Source of the DNA: Photobacterium kishitanii | Lineage (GTDB): Bacteria > Pseudomonadota > Gammaproteobacteria > Enterobacterales > Vibrionaceae | Direction: 5' to 3' | Assembly: GCF_003026355.1 (NCBI RefSeq) | Contig: NZ_PYON01000022.1 | Coordinates: forward strand, 1 to 64,000 | DNA length: 64,000 nucleotides | In this document: piece by piece, positions 54,153 to 62,926 of the stretch | How positions within the stretch are numbered: position 1 is the first letter of the stretch | How the letters are laid out: each line of letters opens with the position of its first letter | Notes under the pieces: generated by a model | The model's database searches: none | What the model saw: only the letters and a program-made list of their open reading frames with translations | What the model was told of the DNA's origin: nothing | Translations under genes and position numbers: made by a program

Positions 54153-54692
54153 TTATGAAGCTGCTTTGTTGAGTAATTCATAAATCACAATATTGTCTTG
54201 TGATAAGTAATGGCTTGGAACTGCTAAAGTCGTGACATTCTTCATGCCAATTTTAAGCATGACATTTTCAGGGCCGGATACTGTTTTTAAATGTCGACCG
54301 TAAAGATGCTGTAAATGGAGCTTATTAAAGCCGAATTCTTTAATGCGTTCGACTGCTTCAGTACAATAACCGTTACCCCAAAATGGTACGCCAATCCAGT
54401 ACCCCAGTTGAGCACTATTTTGATTAATGTTTTCTAATCCAGCACAACCGACAAGTTGATGGTTACTTTTTAGAGTAATTGCGAAGATAGCAGATTGATG
54501 GCTGTACCAACCAGCTAAGTGCTTACCTATCCATTTTCCAGCCATCCCATCAGAATATGGATGTGGAACACTTATAGTGCCGTTCGCAATATCAGCATTA
54601 CCTGCCAATTGTTGTATTTTAGTCGCATCAGATAATTCTAAAGGACGGAGAATTAAGCGCTCTGTTGTTAACAGAGGTTGAATTGTATTCAT
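54153..54692 (-). CDS. GNAT N-acetyltransferase (RimJ/RimL-like)
   Basis: A 179-residue protein with TERLILRPLELSDATKIQQLAGN at the N-terminus and the acetyl-CoA-binding region QLGYWIGVPFWGNGYCTEAVERIKEFGFNKL, as in RimJ/RimL-type acetyltransferases. It probably acetylates a small molecule or protein N-terminus. Single gene. Confidence 0.85.
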   Translation of the reverse strand: MNTIQPLLTTERLILRPLELSDATKIQQLAGNADIANGTISVPHPYSDGMAGKWIGKHLAGWYSHQSAIFAITLKSNHQLVGCAGLENINQNSAQLGYWIGVPFWGNGYCTEAVERIKEFGFNKLHLQHLYGRHLKTVSGPENVMLKIGMKNVTTLAVPSHYLSQDNIVIYELLNKAAS

Positions 54693-54849
54693 TTAATGTA
54701 CTCACAACATAGCTAGATGTGACTATTAATCAATAAATTCGTGTTAATTTATAGTGCTACGATCAATTATTGGATAAGTAATACTATTAAATAGTGAAAT
54801 TTGTGGAGTAGCGCTTAATTATCAGTACTGTATGGATCATTGTCTTAAC

Positions 54850-55320
54850 CTAAGGATCTTGAGGCGCTACTTGATTGAGGTAGTGGGGATTTGTCTCGCT
54901 AAAATGAATTAATTTAATCAATGCAAGCTTAATAAAGCGATAGATATGTTGTTTGATCAACCACCCTGTACCAATAAATTTGGGCGAGAAGGTCATGTGG
55001 TAGAGGATTTTCGTTTGATCAGCATTAATGCTAATAAATTTTATCCAACTACCGTGTTCTTCTACTGGAGCACCCGTAATTATTTTATAATGAAGATGTT
55101 CATTTTCCTTGAAATCAATAATTTGCTCCTGATAAACAAAAAAACCATTATTTACTTCACGTATCGCGCCTATACCATTGCTATGTGGTTTACCTGTACG
55201 TAACAAGATATAGCGAGCATTAAAGAATCGATGTAGTTGTTCATGATCTGAAAGTAATGCAAACAATACCTTTTTGGGTGCATTAGCTGTAAGTTCGATG
55301 GTGATACTGTGTATCGTCAT
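54850..55320 (-). CDS. SRPBCC (START-like) domain protein
   Basis: A 156-residue protein with the helix-grip fold pattern: ITIELTANAPKKVLFALLSDHEQLHRFF at the start, a central beta-sheet (VYQEQIIDFKENEHLHYKI, SWIKFISINADQTKILYHMTF) and a long C-terminal helix (WLIKQHIYRFIKLALIKLIHFSE). It is expected to bind a hydrophobic ligand in the cytosol. The ligand is unknown. Transcribed alone. Confidence 0.75.
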   Translation of the reverse strand: MTIHSITIELTANAPKKVLFALLSDHEQLHRFFNARYILLRTGKPHSNGIGAIREVNNGFFVYQEQIIDFKENEHLHYKIITGAPVEEHGSWIKFISINADQTKILYHMTFSPKFIGTGWLIKQHIYRFIKLALIKLIHFSETNPHYLNQVAPQDP

Positions 55321-55933
55321 AGTTTTGTCCTAAATCTAAAACTTTTCGCACTGTTAAGCATAGATGCTAAAGAGATATTTGCATGATTATAATGACTATA
55401 AAACAATACTAAAAAAGGTGTAGTAGGGTTATTTTTAGTAAAGACGTTAAAATTAGCTGTATTTTAGAAAGAAAAATCAGAGAATAATAAAATAAAAACA
55501 AATCCTTTTTTTCTTATTTAGCAATGCGTTAGCTATTGTATTGCTAACTAATTACTAAAATAAAGATATATTTCACAAAAAAAACACTAAGAGTAGTTGT
55601 CAAAAAGCAAAAACATATTTATATTGATTGTGTTGATATAGATCGTTAGGTGAAAAGTATTAAAAAAATTAGAAAGTATTAGCTTATATTCTTTCCTAAA
55701 TTACCCCGCCACGAAACCTTATCAAAGTTATATTTATCTACAACGGAACTAGTTTACAGAAGCCGTTGTCTTAAATAGATATATAAAAAGATGTTGTTCA
55801 TAATAATTCAATTAAGATGTCATCTTAATGTCATATATTATTGGTTAAGTAGAACACGAATAGTCGAGTAAGAACGGTATTAATATATAGTGATATCAAC
55901 CTTGCTCATTGGGAAATAAATGAGAGGTTTATA
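55321..55933. other. AT-rich gene-free region
   Basis: About 610 bases, very AT-rich, with no convincing ORF on either strand, no tRNA and no strong hairpin. It contains the promoter of the minus-strand SRPBCC gene at its left end and must hold the promoter of the small basic ORF at its right end. Confidence 0.45.
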
Positions 55934-56002
55934 ATGAAAACACGTAGTCGCAGACAGTGGTTTTACCATAAAAATCAAACAACTAAAGTAGTTAAAGCTT
56001 AA
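55934..56002 (+). CDS. Tiny basic ORF of 22 residues
   Basis: ATG 55934 behind TGAGAGG encodes MKTRSRRQWFYHKNQTTKVV and KA, then a stop. It is strongly basic and has no hydrophobic helix. A possible initiation site plus the position in an otherwise empty region argue for translation. Two perfect 9-bp hairpins follow (56018-56044 and 56117-56153), so it could also be a leader peptide or part of a small RNA. Confidence 0.45.
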   Translation: MKTRSRRQWFYHKNQTTKVVKA

Positions 56003-56017
56003 GTTGTTTTAGAAAAA

Positions 56018-56044
56018 CATTTCTTTGTAGGTGATAAAGAAATG
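56018..56044 (+). other. Hairpin after the tiny ORF
   Basis: The perfect 9-bp stem CATTTCTTT/AAAGAAATG with loop GTAGGTGAT, 16 bases after the stop codon of the tiny ORF. No U-tract follows. Confidence 0.5.
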
Positions 56045-56116
56045 AATACACTTAATTATCCTCTAATTAGGTGTTTGTTGAAGATTGTTTTATAGCAAAA
56101 ATCAACCGCCAAAGTG

Positions 56117-56153
56117 GCCAGAAATATATTCCTATTATTGTAAAATTTCTGGC
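56117..56153 (+). other. Second hairpin after the tiny ORF
   Basis: The perfect 9-bp stem GCCAGAAAT/ATTTCTGGC with a 19-base loop, followed by TAACTTATAACTCC. It may be a weak terminator. Confidence 0.45.
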
Positions 56154-56270
56154 TAACTTATAACTCCTTTTCGCTTTATTTCTTATTTTTAATTCTCTTG
56201 GTTAAAAAAGCAATCGTTTACCTTAGTATTGAGTTTCTTGTTATTAATAATGATTATTCACTATTTTTCA

Positions 56271-56813
56271 TTATCTATATAAAGATCCACCAATAGTAAT
56301 GTCGTTAGGAATTGTAGTAAGAGCCATATTGCCAATATAAATATTCCCATCAACAACAAGTTTATTGGGTAGGGTACGAATCTGACTATTTTGGAGTAAT
56401 AAATCTCCTTTTACATATAAGTTATCGGGTAGTTTTTTGAGTTTAGTATGAGCAACACTGAGATCGCCATGTACTTGTAAACCAAAATTAAGTTGTTTGA
56501 TTTTAGAGTAAGCCAGATTGATATAACCATCAACCTTTAGCGCTAATGGTAAATATTCAATGTCACTATAGGCTAAATTAAGATTGCCTTTAACCGTTAG
56601 ACTTAGCGGCAACATATTGATACGGCTATTTTCAAGATTAAGATTGCCATCAACCACAAGGGGATCGGGTAAGCGAATATTGCCACTATATTTCAATGAA
56701 ATGTTGCCATAACTATCTTGATAATTAAGTAAATGGGTAGGAGTCAACGCTAAAGCGGGTTGGGTCATAATTAATAAGTAGATTAAACATAATCTTTGTT
56801 TAAGAATGTTCAT
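56271..56813 (-). CDS. Secreted protein with ~20-residue LRR-like repeats
   Basis: GTG 56831 is possible, but ATG 56813 (MNILKQRLCLIYLLIMTQPALA) starts a proper signal peptide, giving 180 residues. After it come about six repeats of ~21 residues with the pattern LPxxLxVxGxLxLxxSxIxx (LPDPLVVDGNLNLENSRIN, LPLSLTVKGNLNLAYSDIE, LPLALKVDGYINLAYSKIK ...), likely a solenoid. It is secreted into the periplasm or beyond and has no catalytic motif. The function is unknown. Confidence 0.7.
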   Translation of the reverse strand: MNILKQRLCLIYLLIMTQPALALTPTHLLNYQDSYGNISLKYSGNIRLPDPLVVDGNLNLENSRINMLPLSLTVKGNLNLAYSDIEYLPLALKVDGYINLAYSKIKQLNFGLQVHGDLSVAHTKLKKLPDNLYVKGDLLLQNSQIRTLPNKLVVDGNIYIGNMALTTIPNDITIGGSLYR

Positions 56814-56976
56814 ATTGATAGATATAGCCACTTTAATAATGAATTAAGCTCTATATCGGATGATATGGAAATTCCTTTAGTTTTCGATTGACGGTTGTTG
56901 TGTAATTGTTTGTTGTTTTTTTTATGTTTCTATTCAATGTATAATCAGCGCCCATTTGGCTATAGGTTGATCGTTA

Positions 56977-57459
56977 ATGAACAAACAAGTATTACTTGAG
57001 CGTATTCAGGCACAGTTAGAGCAGACATTACAAATAGCAACTGAAGCTGCAATGCGAGCTTATAATACCGCTACTGATGATGAGAACGTGGCTGAAAATA
57101 AGTATGATACCTTTGCTTTAGAAGCGTCTTATCTTGCCCATGGTCAAGCTCAGCGAGTTGCAGAATGTAAAGCTGATATTAGTGCTTATCAACATTTATT
57201 AGCAGCCATGCCCATTCAGAAAGATACCGTTGTTGTTGGTCATTTAGTGTCTTTAGAAGATCATAATGGCAACTTGAAGCTGGTCTTTTTAGGTCCGGCT
57301 GCTGGCGGATTAAAGTTTACTGTTGATGGACTCGATGTCATTATTGTTACGCCGACCTCGCCATTTGGTGAAGCATTGCTAGGGCGTGAAATTGATGAAG
57401 AAGTCGATGTTCATATTGGTGATAATGTCGTATGGTTTGATGTGGTCAGTATTGAATAG
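56977..57459 (+). CDS. GreA/GreB family elongation factor-like protein
   Basis: A 160-residue protein with a Gre-type N-terminal coiled-coil region (LLERIQAQLEQTLQIATEAAMRAYNTATDDENVAENKYDTFALEASYLAHGQAQRVAEC) and a C-terminal FKBP-like Gre domain (VVVGHLVSLE... IIVTPTSPFGEALLGREIDEEVDV). The acidic tip between the helices (DDENVAENKYDTF) resembles the catalytic loop of GreB, but the protein is distinct from both GreA and GreB. It may act on RNA polymerase through the secondary channel. Single gene. Confidence 0.75.
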   Translation: MNKQVLLERIQAQLEQTLQIATEAAMRAYNTATDDENVAENKYDTFALEASYLAHGQAQRVAECKADISAYQHLLAAMPIQKDTVVVGHLVSLEDHNGNLKLVFLGPAAGGLKFTVDGLDVIIVTPTSPFGEALLGREIDEEVDVHIGDNVVWFDVVSIE

Positions 57460-57471
57460 TGAAATAAGAGC

Positions 57472-58377
57472 TTACTTAAATTGATCTTGGTGGCGCTGAT
57501 AATAATAATACAAGTGCTCAATAAATAACTTCACTTTGGTGGGTTGTTGTTTGGTATAAGGATATACCGCATAAATACCTAATGATTTAGCGACATAAGT
57601 GGGTAGTACTTCGATTAACGCACCTTGAGCTAAATCTTGGGAAACTAATATTTTAGGGACGTAAACTAAGCCTTGGCCATGTAATGCTGCCCCCCGCAGT
57701 GCTGAGGCGTTGTTGGTTGTAAAATTGCCATGAACATGAATGGTATGTGTGCCGAATTTATCGTTGACGAGCCAAGCATTAGCCCCTGTTTCTTGATAGC
57801 TATAGCCAAGGCAGTTATGGCTACCTAATTGTTCCGTATCAAGAGGTGTACCATGTTTGGCGAGATAGCTTGGTGCACCACATATAACCCAACGAGCTTC
57901 AACTAATTGCCGCGCAATAAAGCTCGAGTCAGGCATAGCACCAGTACGAATAGCTAAATCAAATCCCTCTTGAACTAAATCAACAAACCGATTATCTAGA
58001 TCCATTTCAATGTGAATATCGGGATATTTCTCACTAAAAGCGGCAATCGCCTCTGGCAGAATAAGTGCACCAGAGATAGTGGGAACTGTTAGGCGAATAC
58101 TACCCGTTAAACTTTCACCTAAACCACTCATCGCGTCATTGGCATTTTGAACCGCGTTATACACTTCTCTTGCATGGTGATAAAACACTTCGCCAGCTTC
58201 TGTAAGCGTTAATTTGCGAGTGGTTCGATAAATGAGTTGTACTCCTAATGCTTTTTCTAAGCCGGTTATGCGTTTACTGACGACGGATTTAGTTAGGCCG
58301 ATATGCTCTGCCGCTTTACAGAATGATCCTGTTTCGATCAGATGATAGAACAGTAATAAATTTTTAGTGGTTTGCAT
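57472..58377 (-). CDS. LysR-family transcriptional regulator
   Basis: A 301-residue LTTR with the N-terminal helix-turn-helix (ETGSFCKAAEHIGLTKSVVSKRITGLEKALG, ~11-41) and a periplasmic-binding-like effector domain (~90-290). The C-terminus has the YYYYQRH tail. It belongs to the CrgA-like subgroup of activators and repressors. It is transcribed away from the D-lactate dehydrogenase gene, with a 130-base shared gap, and is the natural candidate for its regulator. Confidence 0.85.
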   Translation of the reverse strand: MQTTKNLLLFYHLIETGSFCKAAEHIGLTKSVVSKRITGLEKALGVQLIYRTTRKLTLTEAGEVFYHHAREVYNAVQNANDAMSGLGESLTGSIRLTVPTISGALILPEAIAAFSEKYPDIHIEMDLDNRFVDLVQEGFDLAIRTGAMPDSSFIARQLVEARWVICGAPSYLAKHGTPLDTEQLGSHNCLGYSYQETGANAWLVNDKFGTHTIHVHGNFTTNNASALRGAALHGQGLVYVPKILVSQDLAQGALIEVLPTYVAKSLGIYAVYPYTKQQPTKVKLFIEHLYYYYQRHQDQFK

Positions 58378-58466
58378 TAGTATAGTTTTTGCAACACAGA
58401 TGTGAATTAATCAATATATATCAACTATACCTATAGCAGTAAAATTATTCATCCTTTATTAAAATG

Positions 58467-58489
58467 TTAAGCATAATGCCTATGCTTAA
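58467..58489. promoter_or_regulatory. Perfect inverted repeat before the D-lactate dehydrogenase gene
   Basis: TTAAGCATA, five bases, then TATGCTTAA: a perfect 9-bp inverted repeat ending about 17-20 bases before the start codon. This is typical of an operator for a dimeric repressor or a LysR-type site. The divergent LysR regulator is the likely binder, but a GntR-type regulator such as LldR elsewhere on the chromosome is possible. Confidence 0.55.
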
Positions 58490-58506
58490 AAAGATTACAT
58501 GGAGCA

Positions 58507-61347
58507 ATGATGCAGCCTGCTTATATGGATTTGATAGAGCAATTACGTCAGCAAATTGATGAAAAAAGAATTATTACCGATCCGACTTTAACCTTGGCTT
58601 ACGGTACTGATGCGAGTTTTTACCGTTTGTTACCGCAATTAGTTCTACAGCTGGATACACTTGACGAAGTTATTTTTGCAATTAAAACGTGTTATGAACG
58701 TCAAATTCCAGTTACTTTTCGCGCAGCTGGTACGAGCCTTTCTGGTCAAGCACAATCCGATTCTGTCTTAATTACATTAACGCGGCGTTGGCGTGATTAT
58801 AAGGTGCTTAATGATGGTGCTCAAATTTGGTTACAACCCGGCATTATTGGAGCGGAAGCAAACACGATTCTAGCGCCATTCGGACGTAAAATTGGTCCCG
58901 ATCCTGGTTCTATCAATAGTTGTAAAATTGGTGGTATTGTCGCTAATAATGCGTCAGGTATGTGTTGCGGTACTTCTCAAAATAGCTATCGAACTATTGC
59001 AGGTATGACAGTGGTGTTAGCTGATGGTACTTTGCTTAACACACTCGATATTGACAGTGTTGCTGCATTTAAAAAAACGCATGCGAAGATGATTTCAGAG
59101 TTGATGCTGTTGGTGAGTGAGTGCCAAGGGAACCGTGTATTAGCAGATAAGATCCGCCATAAATATCGTTTAAAGAATACCACGGGTTACAGTTTAAATT
59201 CATTGGTGGATTTTGATGATCCTATCGATGTTCTACAACACCTATTCATTGGATCTGAAGGGACATTAGGCTTTATTGCCGATGTAACTTATAACACTGT
59301 AATTAATCATGCCTTTAAAGCATCAGGACTGTTTGTTTTTGCTGATATAGAACAAACATGTTTAGCGGTAAGCCAATTAAGTAAAACCCGCGTCGCTGCG
59401 GTGGAATTAATGGATAGCCGCTCGTTAGCATCCGTTGCGGAAAAAGCAGGCATGCCTGCTTTTATTGCGCAATTAGGAGCAGCTGGCAATACGGAAGCAG
59501 CGGTGTTATTAATTGAAATTCATGCTGAAGACGAACACGATTTAGGGCGTCAAGCAGAAGGGTTACAACAAATTATTAATGTGTTTGCACCGATTGAGCA
59601 AGTGAACTTTAGTCGAGATGCTACCGTTTGCGATCAATTATGGGGAATACGAAAAGAGCTCTTCCCTGCGGTGGGTGCAGTACGTGAAAGTGGTACTACC
59701 GTTATTATTGAAGATGTTGCATTTCCGATTGAGCAATTAGCGCCAGCAGTACGCGATCTACAAACATTATTTACTCAATTTAACTATACTGAAGCGATTA
59801 TTTTTGGTCATGCTTTAGCGGGTAATTTGCATTTTGTCTTTACTCAAGCATTTGATACTCAGCTTGAAATAGAGCGTTATAGTGCATTTATGGATGCGGT
59901 TGCGCAGCTTGTGGCAGTTGATTACCAAGGTTCGTTAAAAGCAGAGCATGGTACTGGTCGCAATATGGCACCATTTATTGAACTTGAGTGGGGTCATGAC
60001 GGTTATCTGCTTATGCTTGCGATTAAAGGTATTTTTGATACTCGAGGTATATTAAACCCAGGTGTCATTATCAATGCAGATAAACACGCTCATATTAAAA
60101 ACTTGAAAGCAATGCCAGTGGCCGATGAGCTTATTGATAAATGTGTCGAATGTGGTTTTTGTGAGCCAGTGTGTCCATCGCGTAATTTATCGTTAACCCC
60201 ACGTCAACGTAACACTGTCTTCCGTGAAATATCTCGCTTGCGCCGTAGTAATGAAGATCCTGCTCGTCTCGCTTCGATGGAAAAAACCTACCGTTACTAT
60301 GGATTAGATACTTGTGCTGCGACAGGTCTTTGTGCTGAACGTTGTCCTGTTGGTATTAATACCGGTGATTTAGTGCGTAAGTTACGTCAAAATCATACGG
60401 AAAAAGCCAAGAAAATAGCCTCGTGGACAGGAGAGCATTTTGCAACGGTTACCGCTTCTGCAAAAGCGGGATTAACCGTTGCGAGTAAAATGCATAATGT
60501 CTTGGGTACGAATAGAATGCGCAAGCTAACACAAAAAGCTTACCAACTTTCAGGGCATAAAATACCGCAATGGACACCACATATGCCATTGCCTGCTGCA
60601 AAAATAATAGCGCCAGTTATTAATGGTATAACAAAAGAGCGGGTGGTGTATTTTCCGAGTTGTTCTGCTCGAAATATGGGCGTCGAGGCACAAGCACAAG
60701 ATAAGCGCTCATTGGCTGAAGTGACGATTTCTTTACTTGAAAAAGCAGGGTATGAGGTGTTGTTACCTGCAAATTTAAATAACCTTTGTTGTGGTATGCC
60801 TTATACCAGTAAAGGGTTTCCTGAAACGGCTCAAGTAAAGGCACAGCAACTTGAGCAAGCATTATGGTTATCCTCTCAGCAAGGGCACTATCCAATATTG
60901 ATGGATACCAGTCCATGTGCGAGCACGAGTAAGCAACATTTACGTAAAGAGCTTACTATTTACGAACCGTTTAAATTTGTTGCTGATTTTGTATTGCCAA
61001 GATTGGATATTACTCCCCAACAGGCTCCAGTGATGTTACATATTACCTGTACATCACGACGTCAGGGGTTGGCAGCCGTTATTGAACGAGTCACAAAATC
61101 TTGTGCACAACATGTGATTATCCCTGATGACATTACCTGTTGTGGGTTTGCTGGTGATAAAGGATTTACTAAACCTGAACTTAACGCGAGTGCGTTAGCG
61201 CCGTTAAAATCCCAAGTACCAGAAAATTGTAGTGAAGGTTATTCTAATAGTCGCACTTGTGAGATTGGTTTATCAGAGCATAGTGGCATTGAATATCGTT
61301 CAATATTATATTTAGTAGATAAAGTGAGCCATCGACATAATGGCTAA
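58507..61347 (+). CDS. D-lactate dehydrogenase, FAD and Fe-S (Dld-II type)
   Basis: A 946-residue protein with an N-terminal FAD-binding PCMH domain (residues ~30-260; TFRAAGTSLSGQ, GPDPGSINSCKIGGIVANNASG), an FAD-oxidase C-terminal domain (~270-530, HGTGRNMAPF), two 4Fe-4S clusters (CVECGFCEPVCPS ~546-558 and CAATGLCAERCP) and two CCG domains (NNLCCGMPYTS, ITCCGFAGDKG) that bind a further cluster or quinone partner. This is the layout of Shewanella Dld-II, which oxidises D-lactate and feeds electrons to the quinone pool. ATG 58507 and 58510 are both possible, the latter better spaced from TGGAG. Its regulator appears to be the divergent LTTR. Confidence 0.88.
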   Translation: MMQPAYMDLIEQLRQQIDEKRIITDPTLTLAYGTDASFYRLLPQLVLQLDTLDEVIFAIKTCYERQIPVTFRAAGTSLSGQAQSDSVLITLTRRWRDYKVLNDGAQIWLQPGIIGAEANTILAPFGRKIGPDPGSINSCKIGGIVANNASGMCCGTSQNSYRTIAGMTVVLADGTLLNTLDIDSVAAFKKTHAKMISELMLLVSECQGNRVLADKIRHKYRLKNTTGYSLNSLVDFDDPIDVLQHLFIGSEGTLGFIADVTYNTVINHAFKASGLFVFADIEQTCLAVSQLSKTRVAAVELMDSRSLASVAEKAGMPAFIAQLGAAGNTEAAVLLIEIHAEDEHDLGRQAEGLQQIINVFAPIEQVNFSRDATVCDQLWGIRKELFPAVGAVRESGTTVIIEDVAFPIEQLAPAVRDLQTLFTQFNYTEAIIFGHALAGNLHFVFTQAFDTQLEIERYSAFMDAVAQLVAVDYQGSLKAEHGTGRNMAPFIELEWGHDGYLLMLAIKGIFDTRGILNPGVIINADKHAHIKNLKAMPVADELIDKCVECGFCEPVCPSRNLSLTPRQRNTVFREISRLRRSNEDPARLASMEKTYRYYGLDTCAATGLCAERCPVGINTGDLVRKLRQNHTEKAKKIASWTGEHFATVTASAKAGLTVASKMHNVLGTNRMRKLTQKAYQLSGHKIPQWTPHMPLPAAKIIAPVINGITKERVVYFPSCSARNMGVEAQAQDKRSLAEVTISLLEKAGYEVLLPANLNNLCCGMPYTSKGFPETAQVKAQQLEQALWLSSQQGHYPILMDTSPCASTSKQHLRKELTIYEPFKFVADFVLPRLDITPQQAPVMLHITCTSRRQGLAAVIERVTKSCAQHVIIPDDITCCGFAGDKGFTKPELNASALAPLKSQVPENCSEGYSNSRTCEIGLSEHSGIEYRSILYLVDKVSHRHNG

Positions 61348-61879
61348 TGGCTAATTTGACTAAAGAATAGGTGTTTTTATTTTTGCAAAGCCCCATATAT
61401 AAAGGGGGCTTTGGTGTTTATATATGCTTGGATAGTGTTGTTACATATAAAAATTATATTTATATGTAAGATGGCTAACAGAGTTTTGATATTTAAGTCA
61501 AATCTAAAAGTGATTATTAAGTTTCTATATTTAAAGTAAAAGAATAAAAAGAACTAAACTTATCTAATCATTGCTATATTAGTGAGAGAAAATTGCTAAA
61601 TTAATGCTTTTACTCTAATTCGTATAGCTAAGACTTCAAAAGAAGTGATCATTCGGTATGTTTGTGCAGCACATCACAAATTTATAAGCTTGAAAGCCTT
61701 GGATTGCAGGCTTATTATTTCCACGCTTTAGTTGTTGTACTTATGTTTATAACAATACAGTTGCACTGTTATTAATGTGTACATGTATTAATTATGAGAA
61801 GGCAAACACTTTTTAGCCAAAATAATCCCTATCACCTAGACTCAAATTTAGCTAACTATTAGCTAAATAGGATAAATTC
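61348..61879. other. Upstream region of the EmrAB-like pair
   Basis: About 530 bases. Apart from the terminator of the dehydrogenase gene it has no ORF, tRNA or hairpin I could support. It must hold the promoter of the efflux pair. No efflux regulator gene is present on the left. Confidence 0.4.
61387..61416 (+). terminator. Terminator after the D-lactate dehydrogenase gene
   Basis: The stem AAAGCCCC/GGGGCTTT with a 10-base loop is followed by GGTGTTT. Confidence 0.7.
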
Positions 61880-62926
61880 ATGGCAACGACAGATACGGCT
61901 CAAATAGAACCGTCAAATCCAGAAAAAAAATCAAATCATTTTCGTAATTTCATCATTTTTGCTGTTATTGCTGCTGGTTTAGGTACCGCAGGATATTTTT
62001 ATACTCGCCATCAAAAATTATACCCAAGTACCGATGATGCTTATATTCATGCCAACATTCTGTATGTTGCACCACAAATTAGTGGCAAGGTACTCAGTGT
62101 TAATGTTGAAAATTATCAACATGTCGCTGAAGGGGATTTACTCGTTAAGATTGATCCTGCACCTTATGAAATTCAGTTAGAACAAGCTAAAGCGGCTTAT
62201 GAAGTTGCAAGTCAGCAAAATAAAGCAACCGATGATGCTATTCTAGCGGCGAGTGCCAATGTGCGTGCTGCTGACGCTAACCTTGTTGATGTTCAAAAAA
62301 CATATCATCGAGTAATGGATTTAGTGAATCGTAAATTATTGCCTTTACAACAAGGTGATGATGTAAAAGCTAAGCTAGCAAGCGCTCAAACTACCCTTGA
62401 AGCGGCACGTGCAAAAATGTCGCAATTGATTAATCAACAAGGTGCTAAAGGCGACGAGGCTCCTCAGGTTAAGCAAGCGGCCGCGGCATTAAGCCAAGCA
62501 ACATTAAATCTATCGTATACGAATATTTACGCGCCATATGATGGTGAACTAGGTAAAGTCAGTGTTCGCCCTGGTAGTGTTGTATCTCCAGGTCTGGCGA
62601 TGATGCCATTAATTGAAGATAACACCGCATGGTTACAAGCAAACTATAAAGAGAAAGATATCGGCTTATTGAAAGTAGGTATGACAGCTAAGGTCGTTTT
62701 AGATATGTATCCTGATGTGACTTATCAAGCTAAAGTTGAAGCTCTTTCTCCTGCAAGTGGTTCGTCTTTCTCGTTATTACCACCTGAAAATGCAACAGGT
62801 AACTGGGTAAAAGTACCTCAACGTTTCCCTGTGCGTGTTAAATTTACAGATTTGAAAGGTAAGCCATTACTTCGTGTTGGTGCGAGTGCTGACGTTACTA
62901 TTGATACACAATCAGAGACTAACTAA
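61880..62926 (+). CDS. EmrA-like HlyD-family adaptor
   Basis: A 348-residue protein with a cytosolic N-terminus, one transmembrane helix (~25-43), a biotinyl-lipoyl domain (STDDAYIHANILYVAPQISGKVLSVNVENYQHVAEGDLLVKID), a coiled-coil hairpin (~85-205) and the second half ending in a beta-barrel (NLSYTNIYAPYDGELGKVSVRPGSVVSPG...). The YPSTDDAYIHAN motif is typical of EmrA. It links EmrB to a TolC channel. Its stop codon overlaps the start of the EmrB-like gene by one base. Confidence 0.88.
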   Translation: MATTDTAQIEPSNPEKKSNHFRNFIIFAVIAAGLGTAGYFYTRHQKLYPSTDDAYIHANILYVAPQISGKVLSVNVENYQHVAEGDLLVKIDPAPYEIQLEQAKAAYEVASQQNKATDDAILAASANVRAADANLVDVQKTYHRVMDLVNRKLLPLQQGDDVKAKLASAQTTLEAARAKMSQLINQQGAKGDEAPQVKQAAAALSQATLNLSYTNIYAPYDGELGKVSVRPGSVVSPGLAMMPLIEDNTAWLQANYKEKDIGLLKVGMTAKVVLDMYPDVTYQAKVEALSPASGSSFSLLPPENATGNWVKVPQRFPVRVKFTDLKGKPLLRVGASADVTIDTQSETN

